Shown here: piece after piece, positions 41,260-48,776 of the stretch
Position numbering within the stretch: position 1 is the stretch's first letter
Layout: each line of letters opens with the position of its first letter
Origin: Sinosporangium siamense
GTDB taxonomy: Bacteria > Actinomycetota > Actinomycetes > Streptosporangiales > Streptosporangiaceae
NCBI RefSeq assembly: GCF_016863435.1
Contig: NZ_BOOW01000036.1
Coordinates: 1 to 64,000, forward strand
Direction: 5' to 3'
DNA: 64,000 bases
Notes under the pieces: model-generated
The model's database searches: none
What the model was told of the DNA's origin: nothing
Seen by the model: only the letters and a program-made list of their open reading frames with translations
Program-made: the position numbers and the translations under genes

Positions 41260-42326
41260 CCACCGCCCGCGAACAGCAGGTCCTCGACCGCATCGAACGT
41301 GCCCGCCGCCGCAAGGCCCACGTCAAAGACGAACACATCACCCTCTGCCACGGCGCGGGGGGCAAGGCCACCCAGACTCTGATCGAGGCGGTCTTCCTTG
41401 ACGCCTTCGACAACCCCGCCCTGGCCCCCCTGGCCGACGGCGCCGTGATAGCCGACACCCATGCCTTCACGACGGACTCCTACGTCGTCACCCCGCTGTT
41501 CTTCCCCGGAGGCGACATCGGCGACCTGGCGGTCAACGGCACTGTCAACGACCTCGCCATGTGCGGTGCCCGCCCGGTGTGCCTGTCCGCCGGCTTCATC
41601 CTTGAGGAGGGCTTCCCCGTCGCCGACCTCCGCCGCATCACCACCTCCATGGCCGCCGCCGCCCGCACCGCCGGCGTGCACATCGTCACCGGCGACACCA
41701 AAGTCGTGCAACGCGGCAAAGCCGACGGCTGCTACATCACCACGACCGGCCTCGGCGCCTTCCACCACGACATTCGCCCCGGCGCCCGCATGGCCCGGCC
41801 CGGCGACGCCGTCATCGTCTCAGGGCCCGTCGGCGACCACGGCATCACCATCATGCTGGCCCGCGGCGAACTCGACATCGAAGCCGACACCGTCTCCGAC
41901 ACCGCCGCCCTGGCCGGCCTGGTCGACGACCTCCTGACCGCCTGCGGTCCCCACCTGCACACCCTCCGCGACCCCACCCGCGGCGGCGTCGCCACCGTCC
42001 TCAACGAGATCACCGCCACCACCCAGCTGGCCGCCGTCCTCGACGAGGACACCATCCCCGTCCGCCCCGCCGTGAGAGGCGCGTGCGAACTTTTGGGCAT
42101 CGATCCCCTGTACGTCGCGTGCGAAGGCCGCCTGCTAGCCCTGGTCGCCCCTGAAGCCACCCAAACCGCCCTGTCCACCCTCCACGCCCACCCTCTGGGC
42201 CAGGACGCCACCGTCATCGGCCACCTCACCGACGACCCACCCGGCCTGGTCCTCCTCCGCACCACCTTCGGCGGCACCCGCATCGTCGACCTCCTGGTCG
42301 GCGACCCCCTGCCCCGCATCTGCTGA
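41256..42326 (+). CDS. hypE: Hydrogenase expression/formation protein HypE
   Basis: A 356-residue ATP-dependent dehydratase of the PurM fold, which turns the carbamoyl group on its C-terminal Cys into thiocyanate. Motifs: CHGAGGKATQTLIEAVF near residue 31, DGAVIADTHAFTTDSYVV, GDIGDLAVNGTVNDLAMCGA, VTGDTKVV, and the C terminus PRIC, where the Cys is the acceptor. The ATG at 41256 overlaps the hypD stop as ATGA. It is the last intact hyp gene; a weak CCTATG/CATAGG stem follows at 42327-42357. Confidence 0.95.
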   Translation: MTTAREQQVLDRIERARRRKAHVKDEHITLCHGAGGKATQTLIEAVFLDAFDNPALAPLADGAVIADTHAFTTDSYVVTPLFFPGGDIGDLAVNGTVNDLAMCGARPVCLSAGFILEEGFPVADLRRITTSMAAAARTAGVHIVTGDTKVVQRGKADGCYITTTGLGAFHHDIRPGARMARPGDAVIVSGPVGDHGITIMLARGELDIEADTVSDTAALAGLVDDLLTACGPHLHTLRDPTRGGVATVLNEITATTQLAAVLDEDTIPVRPAVRGACELLGIDPLYVACEGRLLALVAPEATQTALSTLHAHPLGQDATVIGHLTDDPPGLVLLRTTFGGTRIVDLLVGDPLPRIC

Positions 42327-42358
42327 CCTATGTCCGGCGGCCTGCCATCCTCATAGGC

Positions 42359-42805
42359 ATGCGGGAAGACGACCTGGTGGGCCTGTGGGACAGCACCCCC
42401 TATGACTACGGGGCTATGGAAACCAGTTCCCTAGGACTGCTGCCCGACGGACGCGGCTGGAGTGAGTGGGCCAACGCAGCAGGCGCCCTCGAAGTGGCGC
42501 GCTTCACCTGGCACTGTCCGCTGCCCGGCATCCTGCACGTGCGATACACCTGGCTGATCTCCGGCACATGGCACAACACGGCGCACGACCTCTGCTACAG
42601 CCGGCAACACCCGAAGATTCCCTCAAGGACGCAGTACGAATGGCCTCACGCAGAGCCCGAAGCCTCGCCGCCCTCGTCCAAGGCGGCAACGTCGGTCCCG
42701 AAACCATGCCCCAGCTCCATGACGACGTCGCCCAAGTTACCCGCGACTACCCGCGCCTGTCGCTCCACGAGCTGCTGCCCGAGATGTCGGAACTCCAAGA
42801 GGTGA
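42359..42805 (+). CDS. Hypothetical protein, probably chimeric 3' end
   Basis: ATG at 42359 opens a 148-residue frame. The first 75 residues (MREDDLVGLWDSTPYDYGAM, then LGLLPDGRGWSEWANAAG and WHCPLPGILHVRYTWLISG) look like a genuine small beta-rich domain. From about residue 88 the frame reads Ser/Pro-rich sequence that is the wrong frame of the regulator fragment at 42619. So the original 3' end has been replaced by a piece of another gene. Function unknown. It lies 32 bases after hypE. Confidence 0.4.
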   Translation: MREDDLVGLWDSTPYDYGAMETSSLGLLPDGRGWSEWANAAGALEVARFTWHCPLPGILHVRYTWLISGTWHNTAHDLCYSRQHPKIPSRTQYEWPHAEPEASPPSSKAATSVPKPCPSSMTTSPKLPATTRACRSTSCCPRCRNSKR

Positions 42806-42879
42806 TCTACACCCCGCTCGAAGGTCGGCAGCGTCCCCACGAGACTGCCCACCAGGAGTGCATCGGCTTGCGATCGTAG
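42619..42879 (+). pseudogene. Fragment of XRE-type regulator
   Basis: In a frame different from the ORF starting at 42359, the sequence SLKDAVRMASRRARSLAALV, GGNVGPETMPQLHDDVAQVT and LHELLPEMSELQEVIYTPLEGRQRPHETAHQ is typical of the middle part of Streptosporangiales helix-turn-helix regulators with a TPR-like C-terminal region. The N-terminal helix-turn-helix is missing, and family resemblance stops after HETAHQ, about 42857. It has no start of its own, so it is a relic. Confidence 0.6.
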
Positions 42880-43132
42880 GAAGTCGGCCCCGGTCGTGGA
42901 GGCCCGCTCGAGTGCTGGATCAAGACCTTCCTGCTGGAGGAACCCCTAGACCGTGGAAGCAGCAACAGACCGAGCGTGGTGAGTTCACTGTGCACTCGCC
43001 AATAGCCCCCAGGATGAGTTCTCTCAAACCAGGATTGTTCGCGAGCCACCGGGCGCAGTTCGGTGCTGCAATCAGACGAGCGTCCGTGGTGCATCGATAG
43101 AGTGGGATGCCCGAGGGTAGAGAGGGGACACG

Positions 43133-43650
43133 ATGGCGCTGACCACTTCTCTGGCGGGGCGGGTTCGGAACACGAGCCTCCCCAAGAGCCACGCCCTCCT
43201 GCCTCTGCTGGAGGCTGTCGTCAACGCGCTCCAAGCGATCGATGCACGCTTCGGTGACGATATTGAGCAGGGCCGCCTGCAAGTCACGATTGAGCGAAGC
43301 GGGCAAGACGAATTGGACTTCGGCTCTTCAGGTCCCGGACGCATGGCATTGAAGCCGATCGTCGGGTTCAGCATCGAGGACAACGGCGTGGGCTTCACGC
43401 CGGATAATATGAGCTCCTTTGAGACGCTGGATAGTGACTACAAAGCTGGCATAGGGTGCCGTGGGGTGGGACGCCTACTCTGGCTTAAAGCATTCGACAA
43501 GGTCTCGGTGCGCAGTGGATACAAGGATGATTCCGGGGGCCTTCGCGTTCGGACGTTTAGGTTCTCTGTAGACCACGAAGTGGAGCATGTCGACGAGCCA
43601 GGCGATTTCCGCGAAACCGGGTCGATTGTGCATCTGGGCGGCTTCAAGGA
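43133..43650 (+). pseudogene. 5' fragment of a GHKL (Hsp90-like) ATPase gene
   Basis: From an ATG with GAGAGGGGAC ahead, about 172 residues match the N-terminal ATPase of a GHKL protein: HALLPLLEAVVNALQAIDARF (N box with Glu and Asn), VGFSIEDNGVGFTPDNM (G1 box), DYKAGIGCRGVGRLLWLKAF (G2 box with lid), and VHLGGFKEGG. Homologous sequence ends abruptly there. The frame runs on to 43984 in sequence that belongs to a TetR gene in another frame. The rest of the ATPase, and whatever domain it powered, is gone. Large relatives include defence-type ATPases, but the lost part prevents naming it. Confidence 0.6.
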
Positions 43651-44156
43651 AGGCGGGGGTGAGCGAGCAGACGATCTATTACTCCTTCGGCACCAAGAAG
43701 GCCATCCTCACCGCTGCCCTCAACCAGGCCGTCGCGGGAGACGACCAGCCCATTCCCACCCTGGAACGCCCCTGGGCCCAGGCCGCCATCGCCGACCCCG
43801 ACCCACGCGGCCAACTCCAGCGCCAGGCGGCAGGCGCCGGCGACATCTACCTGCGCGCCGCCCCCTTGCTGGAGGTCGTCCGCAGCGCGGCCCCCACCGA
43901 TCCCGACTTGAGCGAACTGTGGGCGACCAACCTCCGGCAACGACTGACCGTGCAGCAGTCCTTCGCACAGGCCCTGGCCGGTAAGACCCCCCTACGCGAC
44001 GGCATGACACCCGACACCGCCGCCGACATCGCGCTGACCATCCTGTCCCCCGAGACCTACACCCTGCTGGTCGGCACCAGGCATTGGCCGCACGCCACCT
44101 GGCAGACATGGGCGGAAACCGCCCTCACCAGTCTGCTCATCGAGCCGCCCGGCTAA
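43650..44156 (+). pseudogene. 3' fragment of a TetR-family regulator gene
   Basis: From about 43650 the frame that ends at 44156 reads KAGVSEQTIYYSFGTKKAIL, the second half of a TetR helix-turn-helix. A normal ligand-binding domain follows (AAPLLEVVRSAAPTDPDLSEL, MTPDTAADIALTILSPETYTL, WQTWAETALTSLLIE). The first helices of the DNA-binding domain and the true start are missing, cut at the junction with the ATPase fragment. An in-frame ATG at 43587 lies in ATPase sequence, so a hybrid could be made but would not bind DNA normally. Confidence 0.65.
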
Positions 44157-44415
44157 GTTCGGTGGCTCTTGGGATGGTTGAGCCGTCGGGCGGGCCGGGG
44201 ACCGCTCGGGGGTCACTTCCGGTGGGGAGGTCTGGGCGTCCGGGTAGACCGGATTCGCCGGGGAGGGCAGGGCTGCCCGGGAGTTTGGGGTCGGCTGGGG
44301 AGCCGCCAGGGAGGCCGGGTGCTCGGAGGCCGCTGTCTGGAGGGCCGGTGTGGGGTAGGCCGGGGAGACGCCGGGTGAACTGTTGCCGGGCACGCTGCCT
44401 GAGGGGACGGAAGTC
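44149..44415 (-). repeat. Inverted partial copy of the WXG/PPE-like protein tail
   Basis: Read on the minus strand, 44149-44256 matches 24278-24384 of the helical protein gene at roughly 95% by eye. Patchier similarity continues to about 44415 (LPKTSVPSGS against LPKTSIPSGG). The copy encodes the same GESGLPGRPDLPTGSDPR segment. It is inserted between the TetR fragment and the lipase pseudogene and has no start. It suggests recombination between dispersed copies, or the end of a lost paralogue. Confidence 0.75.
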
Positions 44416-44437
44416 TTGGGGAGTTGCGTGAGGAGGC

Positions 44438-45048
44438 TCACGGTCTGGGCCGGGGGCGAGGGGGCACTCCCACTGTGCCCAGTGCGCGGGTCAAGGCCAT
44501 CGCTCCGGAGATCGTGGTGCCGTGGTTGGCCGCGCCCAGTCCGATGAGTTTGCGGACCTTGGGGGCGCCGCCGAGGAACTTGAGGTACCAGCGGGGGAGT
44601 GGGCCGCCGCCCTGTGAATGACCGACCAGGTCGACCTTTGTGGCGCCCGTGGTGGTGAGCACTCGGTCGACGAAGGTCGCGAGTTCCTTGGCGGACGTGG
44701 CTATGGGGCCGGTTCCCTTGATCGCGATGCCTCGGGGGGCGCCGAAGTTGAGGGCCTAGACGCAGTGGCCGTCCCGCTTCAGGGCCGGGGACATGGCGCG
44801 GTTCATGCCGTAGGCGTTGCTCAGGGTTCCGTGGACCAGCACCACGGGCACGGGGCGGTGTGGGCTTGGGCGGCATGTCCAGTCGTTGGCGCCTGGGGTG
44901 ATGCGTCGGGGTTGAGGAGTGAAAAGGCGGTGGCCGTGCCGAAGGCGGCGGTGCTGACGGGGACGGTGTCGGCATGAGCGGGGGTGGTCAGGGCGCCGAG
45001 GGTGGCCACCGCCAGGGAGGCGGACATGGCGGCGCGCAGGGCACGCAT
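44438..45048 (-). pseudogene. Decayed secreted lipase, paralogue of the next gene
   Basis: Starts with an intact Sec signal (MRALRAAMSASLAVATLGAL, then TTPAHA). After about 40 residues a 1-base shift is needed to reach GANDWTCRPSPHRPVPVVLVHGTLSNAYGMN. A TAG at 44756-44758 then replaces the Tyr of CVYALN. Beyond it KVDLVGHSQGGGPLPRWYLKF and KLIGLGAANHGTTISG still align with the intact lipase at 45263-46303, and the 3' third is lost at the junction with the inverted repeat copy. It carries a frameshift, a nonsense codon and a truncation, so it is inactive. Confidence 0.8.
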
Positions 45049-45218
45049 GAAGGGTCGCGCCTTTCGGGGGGAGGGGGGATCGGGGGCGCACGTCTTCATC
45101 GGGTTGGCCGGGCTTCTGTGTCAATCCGTGAGCATCTGTAAGCGTAGTGTAATGATGTGGCATGTCTGGGCTGCATCGGGTCACTTCATTTGATCCGTCG
45201 TCATTTTGGTACGGCGTG

Positions 45219-45248
45219 ACCGTGCCGGGTGCCGGCGCCCGGCACGGT
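45219..45248 (-). terminator. Hairpin terminator after lipase gene
   Basis: ACCGTGCCGGG and CCCGGCACGGT form a perfect 11-bp stem with an 8-base loop, beginning 15 bases past the lipase stop on the minus strand. Confidence 0.75.
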
Positions 45249-45262
45249 GAAGGGGCGCCGTG

Positions 45263-46303
45263 CTAGCGCTGGGGGCGGAGCCGGCTTATGAACGGTAGTG
45301 CCGGGCGGCAGGACGGTTGCCGGGCGGTCGCCGGGTCCAGGTGGTTGCGCACGAGTTGGAGTGCGGCGGGGGCGTACGTCATGTCGAGGTGTTTGGTCAG
45401 GTCGAGTGGGCAGATGTTCTGGAGCAGGATGTTGGTCACCTTGGCGCCGGGGCCCGCTGTGAGGAACTGGTTGGTGTACGGCGTGACCACGCCGTCGTAT
45501 CGTGACACGACGGTGACGTATTCCACGCTTGGCACCGTGTCCCCGCCCTGGTCGAGCACCCGGTTGAACTCCGATCCTGCGAACATGTTCGGTCCCGCGT
45601 CGCCGGGCTTCAGCCCGGGGATGCCGAGTATGCCGAGTGCCGCGGCGAGTGTGCTGACGCCGGAGACGGTGGTGCCGTGGTTGGCCGGGGCGAGGCCGAT
45701 GAGTTTGCGCACTTTGGGGCCGCCGTCGTGATATTTCAGATACCACCGTGGCATGACGCCGCCGCCCTGTGAATGTCCCACCAGGTCGACCTCGGCGGCG
45801 CCGGTCGCCGTCAGCACCTTGTCCACGAAGCCGGCGAGTTCCTTGGCCGAGTCCGGCACCGGGGCGGTGGCCTTGAGCGGGATGCCGGGGGCTCCGCCGT
45901 AGTTGAGGGCGTAGACGCAGTAGCCGTCGCGCTTCAAGGTGGGAGCCAGTTCGTTCCAGACGTTGAAGGCGTTGGCCCAGGTGCCGTGGATCAGCACGAC
46001 GGGCACGGGACGCCGCGCGCTCGGTGCGCACGCCCAGTCGTTCGCGCCGGGTGGGGATTCGTCGGGTTTGGCGAGGGAGGCGAGGAAGGCGCCGGGGAAG
46101 GTGGTGAAACCGTGAGGCACCGGGTCGGCCACCGCGGCCCCGGTGCTCCGCATGCTCGCGGTGCTCATCATGCTTGCCGCGCCCGCCGCGCCCGCCGCGC
46201 CCGCCGCGCTCACCGCGCCTGCCGTGCTCGCACTGCCGGCCATGCTCAAGGTGGTTGTGGTGAAAAGCGTGGCCGCCAAAGTGAAGCCCGAAAGGGTGCG
46301 CAT
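45263..46303 (-). CDS. Secreted lipase/esterase (alpha/beta hydrolase)
   Basis: A 346-residue exported hydrolase. The signal peptide (MRTLSGFTLAATLFTTTTLSMAG) is followed by an Ala/Ser/Met-rich low-complexity stretch. The catalytic domain begins PGANDWACAPSARRPVPVVLIHGTWANAFNVWNELAP (oxyanion loop). The nucleophile is in VDLVGHSQGGGVMPRWYLKY near residue 178, the acid lies in VSRYDGVVTPYTNQF, and the His is in TKHLDMTYAP. Four to five Cys may form disulfides (WACAP, GYCVYAL, NICPLDL, PSC). It starts 2 bases after the HNH gene stop, so the two are probably co-transcribed. Confidence 0.88.
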   Translation of the reverse strand: MRTLSGFTLAATLFTTTTLSMAGSASTAGAVSAAGAAGAAGAASMMSTASMRSTGAAVADPVPHGFTTFPGAFLASLAKPDESPPGANDWACAPSARRPVPVVLIHGTWANAFNVWNELAPTLKRDGYCVYALNYGGAPGIPLKATAPVPDSAKELAGFVDKVLTATGAAEVDLVGHSQGGGVMPRWYLKYHDGGPKVRKLIGLAPANHGTTVSGVSTLAAALGILGIPGLKPGDAGPNMFAGSEFNRVLDQGGDTVPSVEYVTVVSRYDGVVTPYTNQFLTAGPGAKVTNILLQNICPLDLTKHLDMTYAPAALQLVRNHLDPATARQPSCRPALPFISRLRPQR

Positions 46304-46305
46304 GG

Positions 46306-46923
46306 TCAGCACGTCCCGAGGGCCGTTTCGAGGGCGGTCTTCTCCGCCGGGTCGACCGCGAGTCCCCAGCGGGACTTCACGTCGATCCACGAGCGGGCGT
46401 AAGCGCAGTGGAAGGACTCCAGCGGAGGCATCCAAACCCCCGGGTCCTTGTCCCCCTTGCCCTGGTTGACGCTGTCGGTGACGGCCCAGAGCTGGGACGA
46501 GCCGAGGTCGTTGGCGAACTGCTGCCGCCGGGCCGTGTTCCACCGGTCGGCGCCGGACTTCCACGCCTCGGAGAGCGGCACCATGTGGTCGATGTCGATG
46601 TCGGACGCCATGGTCCAGGTGACTCCGTCGTACGGGCTGTACCACGTGCCCGCGACCGAGCGGCACTGCGCGTCGGTGACGACGGCGATGGCGTCGCGTT
46701 TGAGTACGGCTTCGCGGGTGTCGCAGCTCGCCTCGACGGGGTTCCAGTGCGGGAACAACGTGCGGTAGTAGCCGGTGGTGGGGCCCGAGGGGCGCACTTC
46801 CAGGGCGGCCAGTTGGGCTCGGGCCGTCTGGGGGTCGGGCGGGGGTGGCGGGGCGGCGACGGCGGGGCCGGCGAGGGTCGCGGCGACGGCGAGAGCTGCG
46901 AAGATCGTCATGTCGCCGGACAT
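46306..46923 (-). CDS. Secreted HNH nuclease (GmrSD C-terminal/DUF1524-like)
   Basis: A 205-residue exported nuclease. Signal MTIFAALAVAATLAGPAVAA, then a Pro-rich linker. The catalytic region reads TMASDIDIDHMVPLSEAWKS (the DHxVPL His pair), QFANDLGSSQLWAVTDSVNQGKGDKDP (Asn) and FHCAYARSWIDVKSRWGL. Cys at CDTREA, QCRSVAG and the C-terminal GTC may be disulfide bonded. This is the widespread actinobacterial secreted HNH type, likely a scavenging extracellular DNase. The ATG at 46923 is used; an in-frame ATG at 46911 would start directly at the signal peptide. Confidence 0.85.
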   Translation of the reverse strand: MSGDMTIFAALAVAATLAGPAVAAPPPPPDPQTARAQLAALEVRPSGPTTGYYRTLFPHWNPVEASCDTREAVLKRDAIAVVTDAQCRSVAGTWYSPYDGVTWTMASDIDIDHMVPLSEAWKSGADRWNTARRQQFANDLGSSQLWAVTDSVNQGKGDKDPGVWMPPLESFHCAYARSWIDVKSRWGLAVDPAEKTALETALGTC

Positions 46924-47041
46924 TAACGATCATGAATGGCGACGCCGGCTCACGCGCGCCGGACTTGCGGAGCCATGTCCGGACGATGACGTGCTGCTGA
47001 CTCTGCCCGCGGCCGTCGCAACCCGATATGTCAGAGATCCG

Positions 47042-47079
47042 GTTAACTGTTGAGTTTCTTTACAGTTAACTGCTACCTT
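47042..47079 (+). promoter_or_regulatory. Inverted repeat and sigma70-like promoter with no gene after it
   Basis: GTTAACTG (47042-47049) and CAGTTAAC (47063-47070) form a perfect 8-bp inverted repeat. Overlapping it is TTGAGT, an 18-base gap, then TACCTT (47074-47079), a fair -35/-10 pair for the plus strand. The repeat would sit between the boxes, as an operator does. No plus-strand gene follows; a hairpin at 47107 would end the transcript after about 55 bases. Confidence 0.4.
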
Positions 47080-47106
47080 GGGTGCAGACGGGGGCTCATA
47101 GACCCC

Positions 47107-47141
47107 GGGGGCCGCGCACCGTGGTGGGAGTCGCGGCCCCC
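47107..47141 (-). terminator. Hairpin terminator after PLP decarboxylase gene
   Basis: GGGGGCCGCG and CGCGGCCCCC form a perfect 10-bp stem with a 15-base loop, 10 bases past the decarboxylase stop. It may also end the possible short plus-strand transcript from 47086. Confidence 0.7.
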
Positions 47142-47150
47142 GGTTCACCA

Positions 47151-48560
47151 TCAGTCGACGCAGGTCCTGATGATGTGAAGTAGCTCGTCGATCCGGTCCA
47201 CGTGAGTGCGGTGGCTGAGCACGCACACACGCAGGAAGAAGCGACCGTCGATCATGGTGGACGACAGGAAGACCCGCTTCCTCGCGTTGACACGCTGGAG
47301 GAGCTCCTGGTTGGCGGCGGTGCCGCCGTCCTTCAGCCGGAAGGCGACCACGGTCAGGTCCGGTGCCCACGGCACCTCGAAACGCGGGTCGTCGGCGAGC
47401 GTACGGTAAACCTGGGCGGCCAGGTCGAGCTTCTCGTCCAGTGCGTTCCGGAACGCCTTCACCCCGTGCAGGTGCAGCGGCAGCCACAGCCGCATGCCCC
47501 GCGAATCCCTGGTCAACTCCGGCCCCAGGTGGGCGTAGTCCGGCAAGCCGTACACCGCGTCCAGGTCCTGCAGGTAGACGCCGTCGCCCGCGTGGGCCGC
47601 ACCCAGCAGGGCGGGTTCGCGGACGAGGAGCACGCCGGTGCCGTAGGGCAGGAACAGGCTCTTGTGCGGGTCGAGGGCGATCGAGTCGGCGGACTCGACT
47701 CCGGCGAACCTGGCTCTGCCGTACCCCGTGAGCTGGAACCCGCCGCCATAGGCGGCGTCGACGTGGAACCAGAGGTCCTCGGCGCGGGCCAGCACGGCGA
47801 GGTCGGCCAGCGGGTCGATCGTGCCGGTGTTGGTGGTGCCCGCCGTGCCCACCAGGAGGAAGGGGCGCAGTCCGGCGGCCCGGTCCTCGGCGATCATGGA
47901 GGCGGCGGCGCCGGCGTCCATCGCCAGGGCGGGGGTCGTCGGCACCGTGCGCACACTTTCCGGCGGCAGCCCGGCTACGGCGGCGGCCTTGGCGACGCAG
48001 TAGTGCGTCTGCTCGGTGACGTACAGCCTGGCCCCGGTGAAGTCGAAGCCCAGCTTGTGGTGGCGGGCGGCGACGACCGCCGACAGGGTGGCGAGGGAGC
48101 CGCCGGTGGTCATCAGACCTCCCGAGCCCGGCGGCAGCCCGAACAGGTCGCACAACCAGGTGAGCACCCCCTGCTCCATGGCCACCAGTGACGGGGCGAG
48201 CTGGGCGACCCCGGTGTAGCGGTTGGCGACCTGCGACAGCATGTCGGCGATCGCGGAGGAGGCCAGACCTCCCGCCGAGATGTAGGCGAGGTAGCCGGGG
48301 CCCGCCGTGTCGACGCCGTGGCCGACGGCCTCGCGGAACGCTCCAAGCAGGGCGGGCAACGAGCCGGGCTCCTCACCCGGCGGACGGGCGATCTCCTTCA
48401 CCAGGCGGTCGGCGGTGTCGAACTCGGCGGCGGGGGAGTGCGGCATATGGGCGACGAGGTCGGCAGCCAGGTCAACAGCCATATGACCAAATTTGCGGAT
48501 ATCGGCGGGCGGCAGTTCTAGGGGATAACGATGAGGACTGTGCGATGCCCGGGATGTCAT
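47151..48560 (-). CDS. PLP-dependent group II amino-acid decarboxylase
   Basis: A 469-residue aspartate-aminotransferase-fold enzyme of the aromatic-L-amino-acid/diaminobutyrate decarboxylase group. Motifs: HPGYLAYIS-like PGYLAYISAGG near residue 88, GLMTTGGSLATLSAVVAAR, the PLP ring-stacking THYCVAKAA, the Asp motif LWFHVDAAYGGGFQ near residue 265, and the Schiff-base Lys in IALDPHKSLFLPYGTGVLLV near residue 300. The substrate cannot be told from these motifs; aromatic amino acids are the commonest. It stands alone, between a terminator hairpin and a divergent peptidase gene. Confidence 0.9.
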   Translation of the reverse strand: MTSRASHSPHRYPLELPPADIRKFGHMAVDLAADLVAHMPHSPAAEFDTADRLVKEIARPPGEEPGSLPALLGAFREAVGHGVDTAGPGYLAYISAGGLASSAIADMLSQVANRYTGVAQLAPSLVAMEQGVLTWLCDLFGLPPGSGGLMTTGGSLATLSAVVAARHHKLGFDFTGARLYVTEQTHYCVAKAAAVAGLPPESVRTVPTTPALAMDAGAAASMIAEDRAAGLRPFLLVGTAGTTNTGTIDPLADLAVLARAEDLWFHVDAAYGGGFQLTGYGRARFAGVESADSIALDPHKSLFLPYGTGVLLVREPALLGAAHAGDGVYLQDLDAVYGLPDYAHLGPELTRDSRGMRLWLPLHLHGVKAFRNALDEKLDLAAQVYRTLADDPRFEVPWAPDLTVVAFRLKDGGTAANQELLQRVNARKRVFLSSTMIDGRFFLRVCVLSHRTHVDRIDELLHIIRTCVD

Positions 48561-48776
48561 GGTGTCAGGTTATATGTTGCCTGTTGACCGAATAGGGGAT
48601 CGGTGGGAGAGGCTAGTCCGGCACTGGGAGCGTGCTCCTATCGTCCAAGGTCAGACTCCTAGGCGTGCCGTACGGAATGCCCCGTGAGAAGGAGTGGATC
48701 TTTCACTCCGGCGGACTAGCAGGTTGGCACCTGGGAAGGTCGTGGCGGACGGTGCCACCGGATCAGGCTGTGCGGT

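Noticed and set aside
42327-42357. CCTATG/CATAGG stem as terminator after hypE
   Set aside because: Only 6 bp with an 18-base loop; too weak to support.
46910-47053. Plus-strand ORF MSPDINDHEWRRRLTRAGLA... of 47 residues
   Set aside because: It begins antisense inside the HNH gene start and lacks a ribosome site. It reads plausibly as protein but has no other support.
48561-48776. Riboswitch in the 215-base leader of the first tandem peptidase
   Set aside because: Small stems (GGAGTG/CACTCC) exist but no known riboswitch core could be matched; it reads as an ordinary divergent promoter region.
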